This document shows, piece by piece, positions 16,396 to 25,658 of a DNA stretch of 64,000 nucleotides. The position numbers were made by a program, and so were the translations under genes. This stretch comes from Streptomyces sp. SID12501 (lineage in GTDB: Bacteria > Actinomycetota > Actinomycetes > Streptomycetales > Streptomycetaceae). Each line of letters starts with the position of its first letter. Position 1 is the stretch's first letter. The notes under the pieces are model-generated. The model did no database searches. It was not told the origin of the DNA and saw nothing but the letters and a program-made list of their open reading frames with translations. The stretch lies in assembly GCF_010550245.1 (NCBI RefSeq), contig NZ_JAAGLU010000008.1:1-64000 (forward strand). The letters are read 5' to 3'.

Positions 16396-17981
16396 GCGTC
16401 CACCCCTACGGTCGAGTTGATGTCACCGATGCCGGCGCCGGTGCCGCTGCCAGTGCTGTTGCTGCTACCGGTGCTGCTATCGGCGCTGTTGCTGCCGGTC
16501 GCCCGCAGGACCTCGTACTCGGCGAGATCCACGCTCCGCGTCGCCCGCCGGAACTCGGACGTCGTACCGGGCCAGACGGTGGTGTTGCGCCCGTTCGCGT
16601 CGAGGTACCAGCTACTGCACCCGCCCGTGCTCCACACCGTGCGCCGCATCCGCTCCTGGACCCGGTCGTTCCACGCGTCGACGGCTGTGGGCCGGGCGTC
16701 AAGCGCCACCCGCCCCCCGAGCACACCCAACTGCCGTACGTAGTCGGCGAGATAGTTCAGCTGGGACTCGATCATCAGGATCATGGAGGAGTTCCCGAGG
16801 CCGGTGTTGGGCCCGATGATCGTCATCCAGTTGGGGAACCCGGCGGCCGAGGCCCCGCGCAGCGCCCGCATCCCGCTGTCCGCCCAGGCCTCGGCGAGCG
16901 TACGCCCGTCGGCACCGACGACCCGGTCGGCGATGGGCATGTCCGTGACGTGGAACCCCGTACCGAAGACGATGGCGTCGACCTCGGCCGTACTCCCGTC
17001 GGCGCCGACGACGGTGGAGCCCCGTACCTCGCTCAGCCCGCTCGCCACGACATCCACGTTGGGCCGGGTGAGCGCCGGATAGTAGGCGCTCGACAGCAGG
17101 ATGCGCTTGCAGCCGATGCGGTAGTCGGGGGTGAGTTTGGCACGCAGGGCCGGATCCTTGATGGCACGGTGCATGTTGCGCTTGGCCAGCGCCTCCACCG
17201 CCCCGAGCTCGCCCGGATGCTTGGTGAACGCCTGCACCTGCAACTCCCGTACGCCCCACGAGAGTCCGCGCCGCAGCCGGGTGGTGAAGGGCAGCGCGCG
17301 GTGCACGGCTCGCTCGGCGTTGCCGATGGCCCGGTCGATGCGGGGCATCACCCACGGCGGGGTGCGCTGGAAGAGGGTGAGGCGGGAGACGTCGGGCTGG
17401 ATGGCGGGCACGATCTGGATGGCGGAGGCCCCGGTGCCGACCATCGCGACCCGCTTGCCGCGCAGGTCGTAGTCGTGGTCCCAGCGGGCGGAGTGGAAGA
17501 CCTTGCCGGGGAAGGTGTCGAGCCCCGGGACGTCCGGCACCTTGGGATCGGAGAGGGGCCCGGTGGCGGAGACGACGAGATCGGCGAGCAGGGTCCCGCT
17601 GCTGGTCTCGATGACCCACGCCAACCGGTCACCGTCCCAAGTCATCTTCTTCACCTCGGAGTTGAGGCGGAGATGGGGCCGCAGCCCGAAGACGTCGGTG
17701 ACGTGCTCCAGGTAGGCACGGATGTGTTCCTGCCCGGAGAAGGCGCGCGGCCAGTCGGGATTCGGTGCGAAGGAGAACGAGTAGAGGTGGGACGGCACGT
17801 CACAGGCGCATCCCGGATAGCTGTTGTCGCGCCAGGTGCCGCCGACGCTGCCGGCCCGCTCCAGGACGACGAAGTCGGTGACACCTTCGCGGCGCAGCCG
17901 CACAGCGGCCCCGAGCCCCCCGAACCCGGACCCGATCACCGCCACCCGCACATGCTCGTGTTCGGCTTCCTGTTCGGCCAT
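16392..17981 (-). CDS. Flavin monooxygenase, Baeyer-Villiger type
   Basis: 529 residues from ATG 17981, which has GGAGGC seven bases upstream. FAD-binding GSGFGGLGAAVRLRREG is at about 16-32, then GGTWRDNSYPGCACD, the BVMO fingerprint FPGKVFHSARWDHD (FxGxxxHxxxW-D), the NADPH-binding GTGASAIQ, and a C-terminal NTGLGNSS. Family: oxidation of ketones to esters or lactones with NADPH and O2. It is first in a three-gene operon with hydrolase and SDR, and divergent from a MerR regulator. The last 40 residues are a Ser/Gly/Thr low-complexity tail absent from most homologues I know. Confidence 0.93.
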   Translation of the reverse strand: MAEQEAEHEHVRVAVIGSGFGGLGAAVRLRREGVTDFVVLERAGSVGGTWRDNSYPGCACDVPSHLYSFSFAPNPDWPRAFSGQEHIRAYLEHVTDVFGLRPHLRLNSEVKKMTWDGDRLAWVIETSSGTLLADLVVSATGPLSDPKVPDVPGLDTFPGKVFHSARWDHDYDLRGKRVAMVGTGASAIQIVPAIQPDVSRLTLFQRTPPWVMPRIDRAIGNAERAVHRALPFTTRLRRGLSWGVRELQVQAFTKHPGELGAVEALAKRNMHRAIKDPALRAKLTPDYRIGCKRILLSSAYYPALTRPNVDVVASGLSEVRGSTVVGADGSTAEVDAIVFGTGFHVTDMPIADRVVGADGRTLAEAWADSGMRALRGASAAGFPNWMTIIGPNTGLGNSSMILMIESQLNYLADYVRQLGVLGGRVALDARPTAVDAWNDRVQERMRRTVWSTGGCSSWYLDANGRNTTVWPGTTSEFRRATRSVDLAEYEVLRATGSNSADSSTGSSNSTGSGTGAGIGDINSTVGVDA

Positions 17982-18114
17982 ACCGCTGCCTCCGACCCTC
18001 ACCCACGACTCCGCCAGTGAACACTGGCGCAATGGGGAGAGTAGATGAGGTCCGTACCGATGGGTAGGGTCCGAAGCAAGGAAAGTTACCGCCGGTACGA
18101 CTTAGGGTTCCGAC

Positions 18115-18774
18115 GTGGCAGACGCAGAGAACGCCGAACAGCGTGAGTACCGGATGGAGGAGCTGGCCGGGCTGGCCGGCATCACCGTCCGCACCCTGCG
18201 CTTCTATCGCGAACGCAAACTGATCCCGCCACCCCGCCGCGAGGGCCGCATCGCCTGGTACGACGGCCACCACCTGGCCCGCCTGCGCACGATCTCGGCA
18301 CTGCTGGAACGCGGGCACACCCTCAACGGCATCGCGGAACTCGCCGAGGCCTTCGACAACGGCCGCGACGTCGCCGACCTGCTCGGCCTCGGCGCCCCCA
18401 CCGAGGAGACCCCGGTCCGCCTCACCCCCGAGGAACTCGCCGACCGCTTCGGCCCGGACGCCACCCCCGAGAACCTCGCGGCCTCGCTGGACCTCGGCTA
18501 CCTGGGCACCGACGGCGAACAGATCGTCCACATCAGCCGCAGCCTCCTGGACGCCTCGTCGGCGCTGGTCCAGGAGGGCATCCCACTCTCAGCCGTCCTG
18601 GCGGCGGGCAAACGGGTACGCGACCACGCGGACGCACTGGCCGAGATCTTCACGAACGTGATCCTCACCCACGCCCCACAAGCGGACCCGGCACGCCTGC
18701 GACCACTGGCACAACGGGTGGTGGAGGCGGAACTGTCACTGGCGCTGGACCGCCGGATGCGCCAGGACACCTGA
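18115..18774 (+). CDS. MerR-family regulator
   Basis: A 219-residue MerR regulator from GTG 18115. The winged helix is at residues 10-80: YRMEELAGLAGITVRTLRFY, RERKLIPPPRREGRIAWYDGHHLARL, then ISALLERGHTLNGIAEL. No metal-binding Cys are visible, so an organic ligand is likely. It is divergent from the monooxygenase operon across 133 bp and is its probable regulator. Confidence 0.93.
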   Translation: MADAENAEQREYRMEELAGLAGITVRTLRFYRERKLIPPPRREGRIAWYDGHHLARLRTISALLERGHTLNGIAELAEAFDNGRDVADLLGLGAPTEETPVRLTPEELADRFGPDATPENLAASLDLGYLGTDGEQIVHISRSLLDASSALVQEGIPLSAVLAAGKRVRDHADALAEIFTNVILTHAPQADPARLRPLAQRVVEAELSLALDRRMRQDT

Positions 18775-18809
18775 AGCTCCTGAGGCCCTGAATTCTGATG
18801 TGCGGCGAC

Positions 18810-19613
18810 TCAGAGGTCGTAGACGACTGTGACAGGCGCGTGGTCCGACCAGCGCTCCTCATGCGTCGCCGCGCGTTCGACGTACCCCTTGACCGCCTTG
18901 GCGGCGAGCCCCGGCGTCGAGATCTCGTAGTCAATTCTCCAACCTGAATCGTTATCGAACGCCCGCCCCCGGTAAGACCACCACGAGTACGGCCCCTCGA
19001 CCTCCGGATGCAGCGCCCGCACCACATCAACGAACCCCCCGTCCCCCTCGTCGAGCACTCGCCCGAGCCACTCCCGCTCCTCCGGCAGGAACCCTGAACT
19101 CTTCTGGTTGGCGCGCCAGTTCTTGAGGTCGGCGGGCTGGTGGGCGATGTTCCAGTCGCCACAGACGACGACCTCGCGCCCGTCGGCGGCGGCCCGCTCC
19201 CGCAGGCCCTTGAGATAGGCGAGGAATTCACCCATGAAGCGGATCTTCTCGTCCTGCCGCGTGGTACCCACCTCGCCGGACGGCAGATACAGGCTGGCGA
19301 CGGTGACGCCGGGCAGGTCGGCCTCGACGTACCGGCCGCTGCCGTCGAACTCGGCGGAGCCGAAGCCGATCTGGACGCGGTCGGGCTCGCGGCGGGTGTA
19401 GAGGGAGACGCCGGCGCGGCCCTTGGCGGCGGCGGGCGCGTGCGTGACGTACCAGCCCTCGGGCGCGCGGACCTCCTCCGGCAGCTGCTGCGGTTCGGCG
19501 CGCACCTCCTGGAGGCACAGCACGTCGGCGGAGGTTCCGGCGAGCCACTCCACGAAGCCCTTCTTCGCGGCGGCGCGGAGTCCGTTCACATTCACAGAGG
19601 TCACAGTCAGCAC
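18810..19613 (-). CDS. xthA: Exodeoxyribonuclease III (AP endonuclease)
   Basis: 267 residues from GTG 19613 (MLTVTSVNVNGL). Hallmarks of the ExoIII/APE family are SVNVNGLRAA with the metal-binding Asn, CLQEVRAEPQQLP with catalytic Glu, YLPSGEV, GDWNIAHQPADLKN, FVDVVRALHPEVEGPYSWWSYR and the final WSDHAPVTV with catalytic His. It cleaves abasic sites and removes 3' blocks in base excision repair. Confidence 0.95.
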   Translation of the reverse strand: MLTVTSVNVNGLRAAAKKGFVEWLAGTSADVLCLQEVRAEPQQLPEEVRAPEGWYVTHAPAAAKGRAGVSLYTRREPDRVQIGFGSAEFDGSGRYVEADLPGVTVASLYLPSGEVGTTRQDEKIRFMGEFLAYLKGLRERAAADGREVVVCGDWNIAHQPADLKNWRANQKSSGFLPEEREWLGRVLDEGDGGFVDVVRALHPEVEGPYSWWSYRGRAFDNDSGWRIDYEISTPGLAAKAVKGYVERAATHEERWSDHAPVTVVYDL

Positions 19614-19681
19614 GCGGGCACGATACCGGCAGAACGCAAACATCTGGCGGCAAGGACATGCATACATGTACCGTGTATGGA

Positions 19682-20167
19682 ATGAATATCCGCCGGGTCT
19701 CCTTCGACCACCCCGACGCCGTCAAGCTCAACGACCAGGTCCAGGCCGAGTACGCCGCCCGCTACGAGGACGAGGGCGACGCCACCCACCTCGACCCGGC
19801 GATGTTCGACCCGCCGTCCGGCCTGTACCTGATCGCGTACGACGAGCAGGGCCGCCCCGTCGCCACTGGCGGCTGGCGCGGCCACGACGACGACAACGCG
19901 AACGACGAAGGGTATCTGACCGGCGACGCCGAGCTGAAGCGGATGTACGTCGTCGCGGAGGCGCGCGGACTCGGCCTGGCCCGCCGCATACTCGCCGCCC
20001 TGGAGGAGGACGCCCGCGCCGCCGGCCGCACCCGTATGGTCCTGGAGACGGGCGACAGGCAGCCGGAGGCCATCGCCCTGTACACCTCAAGCGGCTACGA
20101 ACCCTCCGCGAAGTTCGGCTACTACCGCCACTACGAGGCCAGCCGCTGCTTCGCCAAGAGCCTGTAG
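19682..20167 (+). CDS. GNAT-family N-acetyltransferase
   Basis: 161 residues from ATG 19682 (MNIRRVSFDHP); an upstream ATG at 19658 would add eight residues. The acetyl-CoA loop is readable as VVAEARGLGLARRIL (R/Q-x-x-G-x-G/A type), followed by MVLETGDRQPEAIALYTSSGYEPS, the usual GNAT beta5 and tail. It is divergent from xthA, with 68 bp between starts. The substrate cannot be inferred. Confidence 0.92.
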   Translation: MNIRRVSFDHPDAVKLNDQVQAEYAARYEDEGDATHLDPAMFDPPSGLYLIAYDEQGRPVATGGWRGHDDDNANDEGYLTGDAELKRMYVVAEARGLGLARRILAALEEDARAAGRTRMVLETGDRQPEAIALYTSSGYEPSAKFGYYRHYEASRCFAKSL

Positions 20168-20170
20168 GAC

Positions 20171-20202
20171 CCGGTTTCCCGATATCCCAACAGGGAACCG
20201 GT
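20171..20202. terminator. Hairpin between convergent genes
   Basis: CCGGTTTCCC (20171-20180) and GGGAACCGG (20193-20201) form an imperfect stem between the GNAT gene and the convergent response-regulator gene. Confidence 0.6.
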
Positions 20203-20205
20203 TGC

Positions 20206-20910
20206 TCACGCCCGCAGAAACGCCAGCACCGCCAGCACCCGGCGATGTGTCTCGTCCGCCGGAGGCAGGTCCAGCTTGGCGAGAATGCCGCCGACGTGCT
20301 TGCCGACAGCCGCCTCGGAGACGACCAGCTCACGGGCTATCGAACCGTTGGACCGGCCCTCCGCCATCAGCGCCAGCACCTCGCGCTCACGCGGGGTCAG
20401 CCGCTCCAGCGGGTCGCGACGCCGGCGCAGCAACTGCCGTACGACCTCGGGGTCGACGACCGTGCCGCCGTCCGCGACGCGTCGCAGCGCGTCGACGAAC
20501 TCCTCGACCTGCCCGATCCGGTCCTTGAGCAGATAGCCGACGCCCGTGCCGTCGCCGGAGTCGAGCAGTTCGGCTGCGTAGGCCCGCTGGACGTACTGGC
20601 TGAGGACCAGCACGGGCAGCCCCGGCCGCGCCTCGCGCAGCTTCACCGCCGCGTGCAGCCCTTCGTCCTGGAAACCGGGCGGCATGCGTACGTCCGTCAC
20701 CACGATGTCCGGTTCCTGCTCGGCGACCGCCGTGAGCAGCGCATCCGCGTCCCCGACGGCTGCCACGACCTCGTGGCCGACCCGGGTGAGCAGCCCGATC
20801 AGCCCCTCCCGCAGCAGCACGCTGTCCTCGGCGAGGACTATGCGGAGCGATGGGCGCGATCCGTCGACCGGCTCAACTGGCTCAACTGGCTCAACTGGCT
20901 CAACTGGCAA
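20206..20910 (-). CDS. LuxR/NarL-type response regulator
   Basis: A 234-residue regulator. The receiver domain has LAEDS (acidic pocket), DIVVTDVRMPP with the phospho-acceptor Asp at about residue 71, and the Lys in YLLKD. The GerE-type HTH is LTPREREVLALMAEGRSNGSIARELVVSEAAVGKHV. Only a TTG at 20910 is available as start, five bases after GGAG, so the protein begins with four PVE-type repeats before SLRIVLAED. It overlaps the kinase gene by 73 bp, so the two are translationally coupled. It probably controls the divergent ABC transporter. Confidence 0.93.
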   Translation of the reverse strand: MPVEPVEPVEPVEPVDGSRPSLRIVLAEDSVLLREGLIGLLTRVGHEVVAAVGDADALLTAVAEQEPDIVVTDVRMPPGFQDEGLHAAVKLREARPGLPVLVLSQYVQRAYAAELLDSGDGTGVGYLLKDRIGQVEEFVDALRRVADGGTVVDPEVVRQLLRRRRDPLERLTPREREVLALMAEGRSNGSIARELVVSEAAVGKHVGGILAKLDLPPADETHRRVLAVLAFLRA

Positions 20911-22181
20911 GGAATCTCCACCCGCAGCAACGTCGGTCCGCCCGGCGGGCTGGACAGGGAAAGTCTGCCATCGAGCACTGACACCCGGTCCGCGAGCCCG
21001 GTGAGCCCGCTGCCGCCCCCGGCGTCCGCGCCGCCCCGCCCGTCGTCCCGCACGGTGACGAACAGCCGTCCGTCACGGTGTCCGCCGCCGACCTCGGCCC
21101 GGCCGGCCCTGCTGTGCCGGTCGACGTTGGCGAGCGCCTCGCAGACCACGAAGTACGCGGCGGACTCCACCGCTGGGAGAAGGCGGCCGGGCAGGTCGAA
21201 GGTGACGTCCACGGGCACCGCCGTACGGTCGGCCGCGTCGGCCATTGCCGCCTGGAGCCCGTAGTCGGCCAGGACCTGGGGATGGATCCCGTGGATCAGC
21301 TCGCGCAGTTCCTCCAGCGCGCGCCCCGCCTCCCTCTGCGCCTTGGCCAGTTGCTCGGCGAGCGGCCCAGGCGGTGCGTCCAGTCGGGCCAGCCCGAGTG
21401 TCACTGACAGTGCTACCAGGCGCTGTTGGGCCCCGTCGTGCAGATCACGCTCGATCCGCCGCCGCTCCGCCTCGAAGGCGTCCACCAACCGGACCCGGGA
21501 CCGGGCGAGTTCGACGACCCGCTGCCCCAACTCGACGTCCCTGGCGGCGATCAGCAGCCGCGTCAGCCCGGCTCGCGCACCGGCGGCGACCCCGACCGCG
21601 TATGCGCCCAGGGCCAGCAGAACCAGCCCGCCGACCGAGCAGCCGAAGGCGGTCGGCCAGTCGGTGACCGTCCACTGCTTGAGCACCTTCACCTCCTGCC
21701 CGTTGCCAACGGTGGCCAGCAGTAAGGGAGTTGCCATCAAGGACGCCGGAACGAACAGCGCGGCGGCGACGACCAGGGCATCCACGGGCCACAGCAGGCC
21801 CACGAACAGCAGCATGTACCCGAACTCCCGCCAGGTCGCCGCCTCCCGCAGCCGGACCGTCAGCCAGGGCCGCAGACCGGGCACGACCGGCTCCCGGTGC
21901 GGATCGGGCACCAGTTCCTGATCGACCAGCCGCAGCCTGAGCCGCTCGACGCGGGCCACGGGAAGCCCGGCCAGGGTGAGGGCGACCAGCAGCGGCAGCC
22001 CCACGAGCACGACGGCGAGGACTCCGCCGACCACCGCCAGGAGCACGACCGAGACGAGGACGAGGAAGCCGGTCGCCACACCGCTGACGAGATAGCCGGC
22101 CGACCGCCAGGGCCACCACGACAACAGATAGCCCGGCCGGGTCATGGCCTGCCACACGTTCCTCGGATGCATAGGGATCAC
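20838..22181 (-). CDS. Membrane sensor histidine kinase (HisKA_3)
   Basis: 447 residues. The N-terminal half has about five hydrophobic helices (YLVSGVATGFLVLVSVVLL, LLFVGLLWPVDALVVAAALF, CSVGGLVLLALGAYAVG). The phospho-acceptor box is ERRRIERDLHDGAQQRLVAL with His near residue 254. The ATPase domain has CEALANVDRHS, VRDDGRGGAD and GSGLTGLADRV. The last 25 residues, with the QLS repeats, are coded in the DNA that also encodes the start of the response regulator. It is divergent from the ABC/FtsX genes and probably senses an envelope stress or antibiotic. Confidence 0.94.
   Translation of the reverse strand: MIPMHPRNVWQAMTRPGYLLSWWPWRSAGYLVSGVATGFLVLVSVVLLAVVGGVLAVVLVGLPLLVALTLAGLPVARVERLRLRLVDQELVPDPHREPVVPGLRPWLTVRLREAATWREFGYMLLFVGLLWPVDALVVAAALFVPASLMATPLLLATVGNGQEVKVLKQWTVTDWPTAFGCSVGGLVLLALGAYAVGVAAGARAGLTRLLIAARDVELGQRVVELARSRVRLVDAFEAERRRIERDLHDGAQQRLVALSVTLGLARLDAPPGPLAEQLAKAQREAGRALEELRELIHGIHPQVLADYGLQAAMADAADRTAVPVDVTFDLPGRLLPAVESAAYFVVCEALANVDRHSRAGRAEVGGGHRDGRLFVTVRDDGRGGADAGGGSGLTGLADRVSVLDGRLSLSSPPGGPTLLRVEIPCQLSQLSQLSQLSRSTDRAHRSA
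20872..20907. repeat. 9-bp tandem repeat coding in two frames
   Basis: Four perfect copies of CTCAACTGG (plus strand). On the minus strand they code QLS repeats at the kinase C-terminus and PVE repeats at the regulator N-terminus. Gain or loss of units keeps both frames. Confidence 0.93.
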
Positions 22182-22306
22182 GGTAGGAGGCAGCCGCCCG
22201 CGGGGACCATCGGTCCAGCCGGCGAATCGAGGGTATGCCTGGCCCTACCCCAACTCTCGCCCCTGCCGCACTGCTTCGGCGCACCACGCACGGTTGCCTT
22301 GAGCCC

Positions 22307-23095
22307 ATGAACAGCGACGCGATTCAACTCCGCTCCGTCACAAGGAAGTTCGGCACCGGCGGAAGGGCCGGGAGTGCGGTGACAGCCCTCGACTCGATCA
22401 CCCTCGCCTTCCCCCAGGGAACCTTCACCGCCGTCATGGGCCCGTCCGGCTCGGGCAAGTCGACGCTGCTGCAGTGCGCGGCGGGGCTGGACCGTCCCAC
22501 GTCCGGCTCGGTCACGTTGGGCGGCACCGAGCTGACCTCCCTGAACGAACGGAAGTTGACCCTGCTGCGGCGCGACCGCGTCGGCTTCGTCTTCCAGGCC
22601 TTCAACCTGATCCCTTCCCTGACCGCCGAGCAGAACGTGGCTCTCCCTCTTCGTCTGGCCCGCCGCCGCCCCGCCAAGTCGCAGGTACGACAAGTTCTGA
22701 CGCAGGTGGGCCTCGCCGACCGGGCCTGTCACCGCCCACCGGAACTGTCCGGCGGACAGCAGCAACGAGTGGCCCTGGCCCGCGCGTTGATCACCCGTCC
22801 CGAGGTCCTGTTCGCCGACGAGCCGACCGGCGCTCTGGACTCCCGGTCGGGCCACGAGGTACTCCGGCTGCTGCGCGCGATGGTCGACGCGGACGGCCGT
22901 ACGGTCGTCATGGTCACGCACGACCCGGTTGCGGCGTCGTACGCGGACCGTGTGGTCCTCCTCGTCGACGGCAGGCTGCACGACGAGATGACGGCCCCGT
23001 CGGCACAGACCGTCGCCGCCCGCATGGCGACCCTGGAGTCCGCGCAGGCCACTCGTCCGGAGACCGCCCGCCCGGAGACAGCCCCATGCCGATGA
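22307..23095 (+). CDS. ABC transporter ATP-binding protein
   Basis: 262 residues from ATG 22307. Walker A GPSGSGKST is at 45-53, the Q-loop is in VFQAFNLIPSLTAEQN, the signature is LSGGQQQRVALARAL, Walker B FADEPTGALDS and the switch His VTHD. The subfamily is that of MacB/LolD/BceA-like ATPases that drive FtsX-type permeases. Its stop overlaps the permease start. It is divergent from the kinase/regulator pair across about 125 bp. Confidence 0.95.
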   Translation: MNSDAIQLRSVTRKFGTGGRAGSAVTALDSITLAFPQGTFTAVMGPSGSGKSTLLQCAAGLDRPTSGSVTLGGTELTSLNERKLTLLRRDRVGFVFQAFNLIPSLTAEQNVALPLRLARRRPAKSQVRQVLTQVGLADRACHRPPELSGGQQQRVALARALITRPEVLFADEPTGALDSRSGHEVLRLLRAMVDADGRTVVMVTHDPVAASYADRVVLLVDGRLHDEMTAPSAQTVAARMATLESAQATRPETARPETAPCR

Positions 23096-25569
23096 CGACG
23101 ACCACCCTCCGTACTCGCTGGACGGCTTTCACCGGCAGCTTCGTCGCGCTCTCCCTCGGCGTCGCCCTGATCGCCGTCATGGGCCTGGCCCTGGCCGCCA
23201 CCCTGGACGCCCCCGCCCGCGGCCCCGAACGGTTCGCCGCCGCACCGCTGGTCGTACGAGGCGCGGACACCCTCCGCGTACGGACCCCGAACGGCCCCAA
23301 GACACAGCAACTCGCCCATCCACGACCCGTACCGAAGGAAGTCATCGCTCAACTACGCATCTTGGGAAGGGTCGTTGAGGACAGAGCATTCGCCGTACGA
23401 GCAGACACGAGCACCGCCCCCGACGACCTGCTGGCCCACCCCTGGTCGACCGCCGCCTTCGCCCCGTACACACTCACCGAAGGCCGGCCCCCGAGAACCG
23501 CCGGGGAGGCGGTCGTGACCGGCGACTGGGCGAAACCCGGCGACCGTGTGCCCACCGCCTACGGCACGGTACGGATCGTCGGCACGGTCAGCCCCCCGGG
23601 CACTGCGCCCGGCTTCGAGGACGCCATGTTCCTGACGGACGCCCGGGCCGCCGAACTCGCCCCGTACAGCGCCCAGTTGGTGGTGGACACCGATGACGTG
23701 ACGGCCGTACGGGAGGCAGTGCGCGGGGTCGACGGCGTCACGGTCCTGACCGGCGGCGCCCGACGCCTCGCCGACGCGGACCCCGGCCGGGACAGGGAAG
23801 CGCTCACCGCCCTGAACGCCTTGTTCGGCACGGCGGGCGGGGTCACCGGCTTCGTGTCGGTGTTCGTCGTGGCGTCGACGTTCGCATTCACGGTGGCCCA
23901 ACGGCAACGTGAGTTCGGCCTGTTGCGCACCGCCGGAGCGACTCCGGGACAGCTCCGCCGCATGGTCCTCGCGGAGGCCCTGGCCGTCGGTGTCCTCGCC
24001 TCGGCCACCGGCTGCGCACTCGGCGCGTACGGTGCGCCGCGTCTCGTCGAGTGGACGGTCAAGGCCGGTGTCGCACCGCGCTGGTTCGTGCTCGGCGATC
24101 AGGTGTGGCCGTACCATCTGGCCTTCTGGACAGGGCTGTTGGTGGCTCTGTGCGGTGTGGTGAGCGCGTCGTGGCGCGCGGGCCGCATCGCCCCGACGGA
24201 AGCGCTGCGAGAGGCCGCGCCGCACACCCGCCCGCTGCCCCGCACCCGCCTCCTGATCGGCGCGGCCCTTCTGCTCACAGCCGTACTGACCCTCGCCATC
24301 TCCCTGTTCACGGACCCCGGCGATCTGCTGCACCGCAAGACGTACACCAGCCGCCCCCTGCTCCTGATCACCGCGACCGCACTCCTCGCACCGGTCCTGA
24401 TCCGGCCCCTGATCAGCCTCCTCACCCGGCCGCTGGCCCGACTCCCGGGCGCCACAGTGCTGCTGGCCCGCGCGAACACCACCGCGAACGTCCGCCGCAC
24501 CGCCGCGATCGCGGCCCCCGTCCTGGTCACCGTGGCCCTCACGGGCTCCCTCCTGGGCGCCACCGCGACTCTCACCGGGGCGAGGGCGACCGAGCTGCGC
24601 CACGCGACGACAGCCGACCTCGTCGCCACCGCACCCCCTGGCGCGGCCTTCGACACACAACTGGCGACCCGTCTTCGCACCCTGCCCGGAGTGGCCGAGG
24701 TCTCCGCGACCGCGCCGACCGCCGTGTACGTCCTGGAGGAGGGCGTGGCCCTCGTCAAGTCCGAGGCCCGCACGGCCGATCCGGTACCCCTCTCCGCGAC
24801 GGCCGACCTGCCGGTGACCTCGGGCCGGGTGACCGACCTCGACGACGACTCGATCATCGTCAACGAGGAGTGGGAACGGCACACGGTGGGCGAGCGGGTG
24901 ACGGTGTGGCTGGGCGACGGCACGAAGCGGTCACTGCGGATCGCCGCGACCATGGCCACCGGTACGGGAGACAACGGCGCGTACGTCACCCCTGCCAACG
25001 CCCGGGGAGCACGGCCCGACCGGCTGGACGTGACCCTGGCGGCCGACGCGGACACACCGTCGACGACAGCGAACCTGCGCAGGGCCCTCAAGGGAACGGG
25101 CGGCCGGCTGCTCACCAACCCCCAATGGATGAGCGCCAGTTCCCCGCCCTCCGCCGCCAACCCCGCAACCCGCGTCGGCCTCTTCCTGGTGCTCGGCATC
25201 GCCCTCGCCTACACGGGCATCTCCCTCGCCAGCACCATGACCATGGCAACCTCCGACCGAGCCCGCGAACTGGCCGCACTGCGCCTGGCCGGCGCGACCC
25301 GCAGGCAGGTACTGGGAGTGGTCGGTGCGGAGGCGCTCCTGATGGTGACGGTGGGCGCGGTCCTCGGCCTGCTGGTCGCCGCGCTGAACCTGCTGGGCAT
25401 GTGGAGCGCGCTCCGCGTCCTGTCCGTACGGACCTCGCTCGAACTCCCGTGGCCGGCACTCGCCACGACGACAATGGCCTGCGCGGCACTGGCTGTGGCC
25501 TCGGCCCTGGCCCCGGCGGCGCTGTCACTGCGGCGAAGGCCGGTGGACCTGGCGGGAATCCGGGAATGA
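23086..25569 (+). CDS. FtsX-like permease (two-unit type)
   Basis: About 827 residues starting MPMTTTTLRTRW at ATG 23086; ATG 23092, which overlaps the ABC stop as ATGA, is equally possible. It carries two FtsX units: helix ALIAVMGLALAAT, an extracytoplasmic domain, a three-helix bundle with QRQREFGLLRTAGATPGQLRRM; then again RTAAIAAPVLVTVALTGSLL and ATSDRARELAALRLAGATRRQVLGVV. With the preceding ATPase it forms a complete exporter or envelope mechanotransmission complex, probably induced by the divergent two-component system and often linked to antimicrobial resistance. Confidence 0.94.
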   Translation: MPMTTTTLRTRWTAFTGSFVALSLGVALIAVMGLALAATLDAPARGPERFAAAPLVVRGADTLRVRTPNGPKTQQLAHPRPVPKEVIAQLRILGRVVEDRAFAVRADTSTAPDDLLAHPWSTAAFAPYTLTEGRPPRTAGEAVVTGDWAKPGDRVPTAYGTVRIVGTVSPPGTAPGFEDAMFLTDARAAELAPYSAQLVVDTDDVTAVREAVRGVDGVTVLTGGARRLADADPGRDREALTALNALFGTAGGVTGFVSVFVVASTFAFTVAQRQREFGLLRTAGATPGQLRRMVLAEALAVGVLASATGCALGAYGAPRLVEWTVKAGVAPRWFVLGDQVWPYHLAFWTGLLVALCGVVSASWRAGRIAPTEALREAAPHTRPLPRTRLLIGAALLLTAVLTLAISLFTDPGDLLHRKTYTSRPLLLITATALLAPVLIRPLISLLTRPLARLPGATVLLARANTTANVRRTAAIAAPVLVTVALTGSLLGATATLTGARATELRHATTADLVATAPPGAAFDTQLATRLRTLPGVAEVSATAPTAVYVLEEGVALVKSEARTADPVPLSATADLPVTSGRVTDLDDDSIIVNEEWERHTVGERVTVWLGDGTKRSLRIAATMATGTGDNGAYVTPANARGARPDRLDVTLAADADTPSTTANLRRALKGTGGRLLTNPQWMSASSPPSAANPATRVGLFLVLGIALAYTGISLASTMTMATSDRARELAALRLAGATRRQVLGVVGAEALLMVTVGAVLGLLVAALNLLGMWSALRVLSVRTSLELPWPALATTTMACAALAVASALAPAALSLRRRPVDLAGIRE

Positions 25570-25658
25570 CAGCCCCGAACATGTCGAAGCCCGGACGACC
25601 GCTGGAACTCAAGCCAGAACTCAAGAACCCGCCGGGGCTTCAAGTCGTGTGTGACCTC

